From the NCBI RefSeq assembly GCF_015476655.1, contig NZ_JABFHF010000004.1, positions 215,241 to 279,240 on the forward strand: DNA of 64,000 nt, given 5' to 3'. The notes under the pieces were generated by a model. That model had not been told where the DNA came from, ran no database searches, and saw nothing but the letters and a program-made list of their open reading frames with translations. The translations under genes were made by a program, and so were the position numbers. Within the stretch, counting starts at the first letter, position 1. Each line of letters opens with the position of its first letter. The stretch comes from Aquiflexum lacus. Lineage in GTDB: Bacteria > Bacteroidota > Bacteroidia > Cytophagales > Cyclobacteriaceae. Shown here one piece after another: positions 17,459 through 26,182 of the stretch.

Positions 17459-17782
17459 AAATTTCTTTTGGTTGCTGATAAGGCTTTCATAAAAATATTT
17501 TGCTTTTACAATTGTTTCACCCATTCATCAGTATACTGAACCAATAAAATCTGTGCATATCCGCGAAATCCGTGGTTAGTAATTAAACCACTGATGGGCA
17601 CTGATTTTCACAGATTTGTATTTGAAATTTCTATTGTTTGCTGATAAGGCTCTTGTAAAAATATTATGCGTTTTACAGTTGATTCACCCATTCATCAGTA
17701 TACTGAACCAATAAAACCTGTGCATATCCGCGAAATCCGTGGTTAGTAATTAAACCACGGATGATCACTGATCTTCACAGAT
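17459..17782. repeat. Two tandem ~160-bp direct repeats on the 5' side of the GxxExxY gene
   Basis: Copy one runs about 17459-17616 and copy two about 17624-17782. They are about 90% alike, both containing GCTGATAAGGCT, CACCCATTCATCAGTATACT, GAACCAATAAAA, GCATATCCGCGAAATCCGTG and GTTAGTAATTAAACCAC, and ending CTTCACAGAT or TTTTCACAGAT. Each contains the inverted pair ATCCGTGGTT / AACCACxGAT. A partial copy, with GCAGATAGACTCTGATTTGC, is at 17423-17445. The last copy ends 13 bases before the stop of the fucosidase remnant. No gene is seen from 17338 to 17794. Confidence 0.85.
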
Positions 17783-17794
17783 AATGATAATCTA

Positions 17795-19852
17795 TTAGTC
17801 AATGGATATAACCCCAACCTCTCCAAAAGCTGCCGATTGATTATCGGAAGTTTGAAGGGATTTTAGTTTTATGAATTGGGCATTTACAGGAGTTCGTAAT
17901 GGGATACTTTGTTCAATGGGATTATTGCGGATATTTGAAAAATCGCCAATTTCTTGTTCCGTCCAATTTTTCCCGTCGGTACTTGTATGAAACGAATATT
18001 TGGAAATCACCCCGCTCATATATCTGTTTTGTGGAGGAAGGTAGTTAAAGCCTTTAATGGTAAGTACTTCTCCCAAGTCTACGACTATCTCATTATCGGT
18101 ACTTTTCCAAAAAGTAGAAGAATCTTCATCGATGGCTTTTTCGGCATTGGGATCATTGTGGACAACTTTCCATTTGGCTTTGGCAATGTTTAATGAAACC
18201 TCCAACATCTCGCTTTTGGTGGAATTGGAAGGATCAAAACTGATGGCCTTCAGTAGAGTTGGTTCCAAAATCTCAAATGGAGATGCATACTTTTGACTGT
18301 TTTCATTTGGCTCAGATCCATCCAAAGTATAGTAAATATCCATATTGCTTTCAGGGATGCTTAGTTCCACCAATCCCGATTTGCTTCGGTTGAGAATCGG
18401 TTCTATCAACAGTTTTGGAGCATTGTAAACTCCCAAACTGAATAGGGTGGGGCTGGCTTTTGCATCTGTGATGCTAAACTTGATTTCATCAGTTTCCACA
18501 TCAGCAAAACGCAATATTCTTTTCACACCAACAGTAGTTCCTTCTGCGATTAACTCCCAACCGTTACCTGTTTTGGCTTCCAAAGTAAATACCTTGATCC
18601 TTTGACCAAGTGGATAGTATTCCTGAGCCATAAAACGGTTGATTTTTGTAACTTCAGGCAATTTGATCAGTATCTCATTATGAATGATTCCATCTTCTGC
18701 AGCCCAATATGTCTCTTTATTTCCATCAGCCACATGATAAATCCTAAAGTTTATCCCTCTTGAGTTGCTGGCATTGAGTTCGGCATTTTTAATGAGGTTA
18801 TCCGCAAAATCCTCTTGAATTTTTTCGGATAATTTGATGATCTGTTAAGCATCTTTTTCATGGATCAATCCTCTTCTGTCCACAGGGAAATTGATCAGCA
18901 AAGCACTATTTTGACCTATGCTTTTGTAATAGATATCCAAAAGCTGTGGCAAAGTTTTGACTTTATGGTCTTCATAGGCATGGTAGTACCAACCCGGTCT
19001 GATGGAAACATCTGCCTCAGCCGGTACCCAATGGGTTCCATTTTCCTGACCTGTGGCATACAGATCAGAATATTCTGGCATGCCTGCATAGACCGAATCC
19101 CGAAGCAAATTGGACCAGGTAGTTTCATAAGCAAATCCATGTTCATTCCCCACCCACCTGACATCCGGTCCTGCATCTCCGAAAATGACCGCATTAGGTT
19201 GTAATTCTCTGACCAAAGCAAAGGTGTTTTCCCAATCGTAATAGGATTTTTTATCCACCCTGCGGGTTTCATTGGCTCCGCCATAATAGCCATCGCCTCC
19301 ATTGGCACCGTCAAACCAGACTTCAAAAATATCCCCATAATTGGTCAGCAGTTCTGTGAGTTGATTTCTCATATAGGTTATATATTCAGGCTTACCATAA
19401 TCAGCATGATTTCGGTCCCAAGGGGAATAGTAGATTCCGAATTTCAAATCAAATTCTGAACAAGCTTCGGCCAATTCTTTGATCAAATCCCCTTCCCCAT
19501 CTCTCCAAGGAGAATTTTTTACCGAATGCTCCGTATAAGCTGAAGGCCAAAGACAAAAGCCATCGTGATGCTTGGCAGTGATGATGATCCCTTTCATCCC
19601 GGCGTCCTTGACCACTTTGGCCCATTGTCGGGTATCCAATTCGGTGGGATTGAATTGTACGGGACTTTCATCTCCCATGCCCCATTCCATATCCGAAAAG
19701 GTATTCATATTGAAATGGACAAAACCGTAATATTCCAGTTCATGCCAAGCAAGCTGTCTTTCGGAGGGGATAGGGTGAACAGGTTCCGGAGGTTTTACTT
19801 CATTAATTTCGCAAGCAAGAAGCATAAAAAGAGGGAGGAGGTATTTTTTCAT
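17795..19852 (-). pseudogene. GH29 alpha-L-fucosidase lipoprotein interrupted by one in-frame stop
   Basis: One continuous reading frame with a single TAA at 18845-18847. Upstream of the stop: start at 19852 (MKKYLLPLFMLLAC), lipobox LLAC, then the GH29 catalytic domain with GLVHWG-like FVHFNMNTF, ITAKHHDGF and the nucleophile region EVWFDGANGG. Downstream, with no shift, the frame reads QIIKLSEKIQEDFADNL, then discoidin-like (F5/8 type C) and chitobiase-like domains (YTLDGSEPNENS; NRYMSGVISKYSFHTSTDG) to 17795. The site reads HEKDA-stop-QIIKL; a GAA-to-TAA change would explain it. The catalytic half could still be made; the carbohydrate-binding half has no evident start. GH29 enzymes cleave alpha-fucosides from glycans. 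Confidence 0.85.
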
Positions 19853-20006
19853 AGTCAGGTTTGGTAAGCAAAAATCCATATCAATAATTTTCTTCTTTAT
19901 CCATTGATTTCGGCTTTGAAAAGTAAAAATAAAATATTTCCCAAATACATGATGACAATTTGAAATCATATCGATGATCGGATGTATACCTTAATTTCTA
20001 AACCAC

Positions 20007-21203
20007 ATGAAATCATTATTTAAACCTTTCACCATCCTGTTGACCATAAGTTTATTTGTTTGGTCTTGTTCAGATGACATTGATCCCACTCCCGGACCAC
20101 AGCTACCCACAACGCAGGAGGATATTGCTGTCATTGATAATCAAATCACGCAATTTATCGAAAAATGGGAATACCCCGGTGCCACATTGGCCATTAGCAA
20201 AAATGGTAAACTCGTTTATTCAAAAGCTTATGGATTAGCTGATGTGGAAGCCAACCAATCCATGACAACAGATCACCGGATGAGAATTGCCAGTATATCC
20301 AAAACATTTACAGGAGTAGCTATTCTCCGATTGGTCCAAGAGGGCAAATTGGATTTGGACGACAAGGTTTTTGGTGATGGGGGAATCTTGGCAAATGATT
20401 TTGGTACTAAGGCATACAGCGAAAGGGTAAAAAATGTGACCATCAGACATCTCTTGCATATGACAACAGGAGGATGGGTTCTGTCAAATGATAGGGATGC
20501 AATAGACAGCAGTCCCAATTTAAACAATAAGCAGTTTTTTGACTGGATGCTGGACAATGCTCTCCTAAAATATGCTCCGGGAACTCAATATTGGTATGTC
20601 AATACAAATTATTTTGTAGCTGCAAGAGTGGTAGAAAAAATAAGTGGGAAGTCATTTTTCCAGTTTATGAAGGATGATTTTTTGAATCCACTTGGAATTA
20701 ATTCTGCTATAATGGCGAAAAGAAACCTAGCAGAAAGACATCCTAACGAGGTCAAATATTACGGCATAGGGAATATCAAAGGGTATGAATATGGATTCAA
20801 TATTGAAAGACGGGATGGTGATGGGGGAATGGTTATTTCAGCCAAAGATCTGTTAAAATTTATATTGGCAATCAACAATAGACCTGGACGGCAACAGATT
20901 TTGGAAGGTCCCATTTATGAGGAGTTTATAAAAGGTTCAGGTCCGAGTCCGCTCAATAACACCTTCGGTCTTGGCATAGTCCGAAGCCAAAATGGTATCA
21001 GTTTCAGTGGGGCACTTCCTGGAACACGTACAGTATTCCAAACAAACAATAACACAGGGCTTGCGGCTGTGCTCTTGTTCAATGGCTGTGTGGATTATAC
21101 CAATGGCACGCTTTGGAATAATTTTAACCAAGAATTTTTTGCCCTTGCCAATGCATTGGTTTCCCAAAACACCAATGTATATCAGGACATTGATCAGTTT
21201 TAG
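20007..21203 (+). CDS. Class C beta-lactamase-fold serine hydrolase lipoprotein
   Basis: A 398-residue serine hydrolase of the beta-lactamase/D-Ala-D-Ala carboxypeptidase fold (PF00144 type). The N-terminus is a lipoprotein signal (lipobox VWSC, Cys21). The nucleophile is Ser96 in SISK, followed by a YVN tyrosine motif (YWYVNTNY) and GDGGMVIS; the usual KTG/HTG triad is represented by the GLGIVRSQNGISFSGALPG area. Substrates in this family range from D-amino acid peptides to esters. It starts the plus-strand run and is closed by its own terminator, so it is probably not part of the ECF locus that follows. Confidence 0.88.
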   Translation: MKSLFKPFTILLTISLFVWSCSDDIDPTPGPQLPTTQEDIAVIDNQITQFIEKWEYPGATLAISKNGKLVYSKAYGLADVEANQSMTTDHRMRIASISKTFTGVAILRLVQEGKLDLDDKVFGDGGILANDFGTKAYSERVKNVTIRHLLHMTTGGWVLSNDRDAIDSSPNLNNKQFFDWMLDNALLKYAPGTQYWYVNTNYFVAARVVEKISGKSFFQFMKDDFLNPLGINSAIMAKRNLAERHPNEVKYYGIGNIKGYEYGFNIERRDGDGGMVISAKDLLKFILAINNRPGRQQILEGPIYEEFIKGSGPSPLNNTFGLGIVRSQNGISFSGALPGTRTVFQTNNNTGLAAVLLFNGCVDYTNGTLWNNFNQEFFALANALVSQNTNVYQDIDQF

Positions 21204-21231
21204 ACCTTAAGGGTGAATTTTTTTCAAAAGT

Positions 21232-21262
21232 AAATGGCCAAAGATATTTGGTCATTTTTTTT
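21232..21262 (+). terminator. Intrinsic terminator after the serine hydrolase gene
   Basis: An 11-bp stem with one G-T pair (AAATGGCCAAA with TTTGGTCATTT) closes a GATA loop and runs into eight or more Ts. The T tract merges with the TTTTTTTGATGACATTTT sequence also found upstream of the lipoprotein paralogues. Confidence 0.78.
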
Positions 21263-21290
21263 GATGACATTTTAATGATGTATCCGATGT
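21255..21290 (+). promoter_or_regulatory. Orphan copy of the lipoprotein upstream box
   Basis: TTTTTTTTGATGACATTTT, 14 bases, then TCCGATGT. The same two blocks occur at similar spacing before the lipoprotein genes at 26183, 29019 and 31626. Here no lipoprotein gene follows; the nearest intact start is the sigma factor, 293 bases downstream. It may be the sigma operon's own promoter or a relic of a lost paralogue. Confidence 0.45.
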
Positions 21291-21296
21291 CTGGTT

Positions 21297-21464
21297 GTAA
21301 ATCAGTTGGATAAAAGGGGTGACGATTTATTCTTCGTCGTATTGATTGGTTCACCCTATGCGGGCCTAGGGGTTTCGGAAGGAGTGATGTACCAAACCTT
21401 CCAAACCCAACTGCAAAATGCAAAAATCAACTATAAAGAAATAGAGGTGACCATACTTGATTAA
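21297..21464 (+). pseudogene. Unrecognised 3' gene fragment
   Basis: An open frame without a convincing start ends at TAA 21462-21464 and reads ...DDLFFVVLIGSPYAGLGVSE... ending NYKEIEVTILD. It looks like a genuine protein C-terminus (hydrophobic strand, Gly-rich turn, amphipathic helix), but I do not recognise the family. The body of the gene appears to be lost. The rest of 21204-21582 shows only the terminator and box. Confidence 0.35.
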
Positions 21465-21582
21465 TGAATGATCTCAGTAATCAAATAACCAATAGTCTAA
21501 ACTAGCTAAAAAATCATTATTTAAAACAACATAAATTTGGGATAAAAAACATTTAATTGTATATTTCTGTAATTTTCATCCC

Positions 21583-22140
21583 ATGCAGCAATATACTTTT
21601 AGAAAACTCACCCAAATTGAAATTCTTGAAGGAATCAAAAACAATGATGCTGATATTCTTCAAGGTGTCTATCAGGATCAATATCCTAAGGTAGAAAAAT
21701 ATGTCCTTTCCAATAATGGAACTCATCATGAAGCAAAGGATATATTTCAGGAGGCCTTTGTGGCAGTTTGGAAAAACATAAAGAATGATCGGTTTAAGCC
21801 GGAAAACGGAACTGCGCTAAACGGGTATTTATACCAAATAGCAAAAAACAAATGGCTTGATCATCTCAGGTCACCAAAGTATAAAAAGACTGTGTCTCTC
21901 GAAAATTTCTATGAAAAAGAGGAAGAAGTCAATGACGAAAAGGAAATTCAATTAAAAAAGATTGAAGTTTCTTTTACTAAACTTGGAGAAAACTGCAAGG
22001 AATTACTGACCCGGTTTTATTACAAAAAAGAAAGTATGTCAATGATCGCTAAAGCATTTGATTGGACCGAGGCAACTGCCCGAAATAACAAATACAGGTG
22101 TATTCAGCGACTAAAAGAAATGCTCATTAATAAAGAATAA
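21583..22140 (+). CDS. ECF-type RNA polymerase sigma factor
   Basis: A 185-residue extracytoplasmic-function sigma-70 factor. Region 2 covers about residues 22-95 (GVYQDQYPKVEKYVLSNNG, EAKDIFQEAFVAVWKNI, GYLYQIAKNKWLDHLR). Region 4 covers about residues 125-180 (CKELLTRFYYKKESMSMIAK, ATARNNKYRCIQRLKEM). It begins a tight plus-strand operon: 10 bases separate it from the TPR membrane protein, whose gene overlaps the CHAT gene. Proteins of this type act with a membrane anti-sigma partner; the next gene is the obvious candidate. Possible targets include the lipoprotein genes with the shared upstream box, which is inference. Confidence 0.93.
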   Translation: MQQYTFRKLTQIEILEGIKNNDADILQGVYQDQYPKVEKYVLSNNGTHHEAKDIFQEAFVAVWKNIKNDRFKPENGTALNGYLYQIAKNKWLDHLRSPKYKKTVSLENFYEKEEEVNDEKEIQLKKIEVSFTKLGENCKELLTRFYYKKESMSMIAKAFDWTEATARNNKYRCIQRLKEMLINKE

Positions 22141-22150
22141 AGAACCCAAA

Positions 22151-22921
22151 TTGGAAAATAATTATCATATATCGCAAGAAGAATTTGAAAAATTCGAAAG
22201 ATACATCCTGGGAAGTATGGAGGGCAAGGAGAAGACTGCTTTTGAACAATCGATCGCTTCAGACAAAGTACTTACCCAAAAGATGGAAGACATGAAAGTC
22301 ATTTTGGAAGGGGTAGAAGAAGCAGCCTTCAGAAACAATCTGGATCAAATACATCAAGAATTGGAGATGGAAACAACAACATCAAATGAAACTAATAAAC
22401 CTGCTGATAAAAAAGAAGTTATTAATTTATTCCCTTTGAAACCTCTATCCATCGCTGCTTCATTGCTCTTGACGGTTGGATTTTTTGCTTGGTTGTTACT
22501 TTTCAGGCCTGACCCAAATGAAAGGCTTTTCATGGCATACTACCAAGCAGACCCTGGATTGGTGACGGCCATGAGTTCAGCATCCAATTATGAATTTGAC
22601 AGGGCTATGGTGGATTATAAATCAGCAAAATATCAAGATGCAATTACCCGTTGGGAGAAATTAATTCAAGACAAACCAGAAAACGACACCTTACAGTTTT
22701 TCCTTGGCGCTTCTCATTTGGCCCTCAAAAAAGCTGATCCTGCCATCTTCTATTTCGATGCTGTGGCTACCAATGAAAATTCAAACTTTCAAAATGACGC
22801 AATATGGTATTTGGCCTTGGCTTATGTCCTGGAGGGAAAAGAAGACCTAGCGGTAGAAGTTCTGCGGCAAAGCCAAGATCCCCAAGCTATTGATTTGTTG
22901 AAAGAACTAACGGAAAAGTGA
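22151..22921 (+). CDS. Single-pass membrane protein with TPR-like C-terminus, candidate anti-sigma factor
   Basis: A 256-residue protein. The N-terminal ~95 residues (HISQEEFEKFERYILGSMEG, EKMEDMKVILEGVEE) are cytoplasmic and helical, as expected for a zinc-less anti-sigma domain. One transmembrane helix lies at about 99-117 (LSIAASLLLTVGFFAWLLLF). The periplasmic part holds about two TPR-like repeats (YQDAITRWEKLIQDKPENDT, LALKKADPAIFYFDAV). The start is TTG at 22151 because no ATG is in frame before residue 23 and an in-frame stop precedes it. Its stop overlaps the GTG start of the CHAT gene. Anti-sigma function is inferred from position and layout. Confidence 0.75.
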   Translation: MENNYHISQEEFEKFERYILGSMEGKEKTAFEQSIASDKVLTQKMEDMKVILEGVEEAAFRNNLDQIHQELEMETTTSNETNKPADKKEVINLFPLKPLSIAASLLLTVGFFAWLLLFRPDPNERLFMAYYQADPGLVTAMSSASNYEFDRAMVDYKSAKYQDAITRWEKLIQDKPENDTLQFFLGASHLALKKADPAIFYFDAVATNENSNFQNDAIWYLALAYVLEGKEDLAVEVLRQSQDPQAIDLLKELTEK

Positions 22922-25900
22922 AAAAGACAGCTTTAATCGGTTTAATATGGTTTTTTTTGCCCATACTTCTACTTGGGCAAACAGTCGATGAGCGATTGGC
23001 CCAAGTCCAAAAAGCAATCAACGAGGACAAATTGGACAGTGCGATTATTTTCTTTGATACACATACAAACTTTTATATTAAAAATGCTGATTATTTGAAC
23101 CTCAGCTATTTTGTCCCCCTTGCAGGATTTATTGGTAACAAGCAAAAGGACATGCAATATGGAATGGACCGAGTCCAATATTGGTTGAATTTCCTAAGTG
23201 GAAAAACTCAGGATCCAAGAGTATTGAGACAAGCTCACTTGGAATCACATCGGTATTTTATGTTTGCCGGAAAAATTCAAATGGCCTATGACGCCAATCA
23301 AAGAGCCTTGGACTTCACGAATAAAATCCCCGACCATACTCCTTCCGAATGGGCGATCATAGAACGCAATCTCGGTGTCCTTGCTACCCAATTGAATGAT
23401 TTTGCACTTGCCCGCGCTCATACCCTCAAAGCCTTGGAGGGATTTAATCTTGATCCTAACACCAGTTCCGAAAGCCGCTTTAATATCCTCAATGATTTGG
23501 GAGTCTCTTACTGGTATGCCTCTATGTGGGATTCTGCGGAATACTATTGGAAAGAGGGTATAGCCTATTTGGATCAAATGGAAGATAGTCCCACCAACCG
23601 ATTGTATCGAAGGTCAATGATTGAGGGAAACCTTGCGGCAGTCTATGATGTAAAAGGCAAGCTTGATGAAAGTGTGAAAATGGTCAAGTCATCCATCGCA
23701 AACAGCAAAGCCTTTGCCGATCAAGCCATAGATGATCCCAAGCGGGATAGGGCCATGCTATCCATTTTTTACAGTTCGATGAACTTGGGAATTACCTATA
23801 AGAGTATGGGAAACTATCTCCAAGCACTTCAGATCCATGAACATACGCTCAGGGAGAAAGAAAAGTATTTCCCAGCAGGACATCCAGAAATCACAGAAAG
23901 CCTTATCATGGTAGGTCAGGTTCATAGTTATTTAATGAATTATGGAGAAGCAAAAAAATACCTTAATCGGGCCATTGATGATCTCAATGCAACGGAAGAA
24001 AAATTCCCTTTACGATTGGCAGATATTTATTACACACTTGCCTTGGTCGCAGAAGGTGAAAATGAAATTGATGCTGCAAAAGCAAGTTATCATACAGCTT
24101 TGAAGTACTTTCAACAGACCAATCATGAATCCTTGGATTTTGTTTACTTGGGATTTTTGGGCCATGCTGCTGATTTTTTCTCCCTGCACGGAGAACCTGG
24201 GATTGCCCAACAATTGTCAAAAATGGGCTATGAATACACCAAAAAAACCAATGGTATCCAATCACTGCCAGGCTTTCATCAGGTAATCAACAAAAGCCGT
24301 GTCTCCTACAATTTGGGAAGTTTTGCTTCAGCCAGAACAGAGGCGGAAGAGGGAATGGATATTCTTACCAATCTTTTGGAGTCTGTCACCAATCTTACCG
24401 ATTCAGTGAGAATAGAATATGAAAAACCCATGGCATATTTGCTCAAGTGGAAGTCGGACTACAAAATGACAAAAGAGCGATCCATTTCTTACCTTGAATC
24501 AATGTTAAACGAACTGAGGCAGGGTATTAAACTTTTAGAAAAACGAAAGGCAATGCTTTCCGACAGCGAAGATTTGGGGGTTTTGCTTTCCCAAAATCAG
24601 GAGATTATCGATTTTGTAAAACAGATCGAGCTAGAATTATATGAAAAAACCGGGGAAGAAAAATATTTGGACCAATTGATTGCAACTCACGAATCCAGCG
24701 TTTATGCAAAAATTCGTGCCCAACTAAACCAGCAAAGACAGGTAAAATTCAGTGGGGTACCAGAATCCATCATAGAAGAAGAGTCCACGATCAGGGACGA
24801 ATTGGGATATATCCTCTCTGAAGGAGGGGATATGGAGGAATTCATGGCAGTTTCCTCCAAATGGGAGAATCATTTGAAAATGCTCAAATCAGATTACCCT
24901 GCCTATTACCAATCCAGGTACGGGGACATTCATGAAGGAGACTTGGTGTTTCCAAAGGAAAAGCAAATTGTCCGATATCTTTTTGTAGGAGAGGATCTCA
25001 AAGCCATTGTGATCAATAATGGTAAAAAGCAACTTTATTCATTGAATTTCAATCCCGAATTGGTCAAAAAACTACCTTCCCTTTGGCATGACCAAACAGC
25101 CTTAGGTGCCGTTACTTACCAACTTTATCAGCAGCTTTGGCAACCATTTGGCGGTAAATTGATTGAATCAAGTGTATTGATCATTCCTGATGGCATGCTG
25201 TTCAATTTAAGCTTCGACCTGTTGACCCACAGGGAAATCAAAACCTATGAAGAATTCCTTTTGTATAGCTTGCTTGTCAAACATGATATTTCTTACCAGT
25301 ATAGCATGTGGTTGGGTTTTACCAAAAATTCGAAAGACATCCGTGGCAACTATATTGCTTTTACTCCTGGTTTCTTGGACAAGATGAAAGAAGATTACCT
25401 CAAATCGGTACACGATTCTTTAAGTTTGGACAAAGCCTACCTTTCTCTCTTGCCACAACCATTTAGCATAAATCTGGCCAAAAAAGCAGCAAAAACATTA
25501 GGAGGTGACATTTTTGCATTGGAAGAATCCACGGCTAAAACCTTCCGTGAAAAAGCGGCCAAAAACAAAATCATCCATATCGGTACCCATGCGGAATCCA
25601 ATAATTTAAGCCCGATATTTTCAAAACTTATTTTTGCCAAAAATGGTGATCCCTTGGAAGAAGACAATGCCCTATATGCCTACGAAATTTATAATACCGA
25701 CATGGAGTCAAACCTTACCTTGCTTACTGCTTGTGAAACAGGAAAACCAATCTATCAACCCGGAGAAGGAATGGTTTCCCTTTCTCATGCTTTCCAATAT
25801 GCCGGTTCAGAAAGTCTATTGACCAGTCTTTGGAAGGTAGATGAAAAATCCAGTATGGAAATCACGGATTACTTTTTGGAGTTTTTGGCCGAAGGATTGG

Positions 25901-26112
25901 CCAAGGATAAGGCATTGAAAGAAGCCAAACTTAAATATCTTTCCACTGCCAAAGGACGTACCCTTTCTCCCCAGTATTGGGCAGGATTGATATTGCTTGG
26001 AGATGTGGAGCCTATTCAGGACTTGGGGGGAAATAAAAATTGGATTTACTGGGCTTTTGGTTTACTTCTTTTACTTACTTTTTTAGCCCTATTAGTAAAA
26101 TACCGAAGCTAA
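22918..26112 (+). CDS. TPR-CHAT protein: caspase-clan protease-like domain on a TPR platform, membrane-bound
   Basis: A 1,064-residue protein starting at GTG 22918, overlapping the previous stop (GTGA). Residues 1-21 are a signal peptide. Residues ~25-500 are tetratricopeptide repeats (ANQRALDFTNKIPDHTPSEW, YGEAKKYLNRAIDDLNA). Residues ~760-1035 are a CHAT domain (caspase HetF associated with TPRs). The catalytic pair is visible: His891 in HIGTHAES and Cys939 in LLTACETG, followed by GEGMVSLSHAFQYAGSESLL and SLWKVDEKSS. A C-terminal transmembrane helix (WAFGLLLLLTFLALLVKY) anchors it, placing the CHAT domain in the periplasm if the topology is as predicted. CHAT proteins are clan CD Cys peptidases that act in stress or defence circuits. 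Substrates unknown; the adjoining lipoproteins are candidates. Confidence 0.9.
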   Translation: MKKTALIGLIWFFLPILLLGQTVDERLAQVQKAINEDKLDSAIIFFDTHTNFYIKNADYLNLSYFVPLAGFIGNKQKDMQYGMDRVQYWLNFLSGKTQDPRVLRQAHLESHRYFMFAGKIQMAYDANQRALDFTNKIPDHTPSEWAIIERNLGVLATQLNDFALARAHTLKALEGFNLDPNTSSESRFNILNDLGVSYWYASMWDSAEYYWKEGIAYLDQMEDSPTNRLYRRSMIEGNLAAVYDVKGKLDESVKMVKSSIANSKAFADQAIDDPKRDRAMLSIFYSSMNLGITYKSMGNYLQALQIHEHTLREKEKYFPAGHPEITESLIMVGQVHSYLMNYGEAKKYLNRAIDDLNATEEKFPLRLADIYYTLALVAEGENEIDAAKASYHTALKYFQQTNHESLDFVYLGFLGHAADFFSLHGEPGIAQQLSKMGYEYTKKTNGIQSLPGFHQVINKSRVSYNLGSFASARTEAEEGMDILTNLLESVTNLTDSVRIEYEKPMAYLLKWKSDYKMTKERSISYLESMLNELRQGIKLLEKRKAMLSDSEDLGVLLSQNQEIIDFVKQIELELYEKTGEEKYLDQLIATHESSVYAKIRAQLNQQRQVKFSGVPESIIEEESTIRDELGYILSEGGDMEEFMAVSSKWENHLKMLKSDYPAYYQSRYGDIHEGDLVFPKEKQIVRYLFVGEDLKAIVINNGKKQLYSLNFNPELVKKLPSLWHDQTALGAVTYQLYQQLWQPFGGKLIESSVLIIPDGMLFNLSFDLLTHREIKTYEEFLLYSLLVKHDISYQYSMWLGFTKNSKDIRGNYIAFTPGFLDKMKEDYLKSVHDSLSLDKAYLSLLPQPFSINLAKKAAKTLGGDIFALEESTAKTFREKAAKNKIIHIGTHAESNNLSPIFSKLIFAKNGDPLEEDNALYAYEIYNTDMESNLTLLTACETGKPIYQPGEGMVSLSHAFQYAGSESLLTSLWKVDEKSSMEITDYFLEFLAEGLAKDKALKEAKLKYLSTAKGRTLSPQYWAGLILLGDVEPIQDLGGNKNWIYWAFGLLLLLTFLALLVKYRS

Positions 26113-26118
26113 TTTCTG

Positions 26119-26160
26119 TTTTTTTTTGATGACATTTTTTTATGGGTTCGATGTGTAAGT
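26119..26160 (+). promoter_or_regulatory. Conserved upstream box of lipoprotein paralogue 1
   Basis: T9 then GATGACATTTTTTT and ATGGGTTCGATGTGTAAGT. CGATGT ends 28 bases before the ATG at 26183. Blocks GATGACA and TCGATGT, about 13 bases apart, have the arrangement of -35 and -10 elements for an alternative sigma factor. Nearly identical to the box at 28957-28996. Confidence 0.6.
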
Positions 26161-26182
26161 ATTGCACCTAACCTTTATCATC

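Noticed and set aside
16610..17782. Repeats around the GxxExxY gene as a CRISPR array
   Set aside because: Units are ~160 bp with no short repeat-spacer periodicity and the unit sequence itself is conserved throughout; no cas genes nearby.
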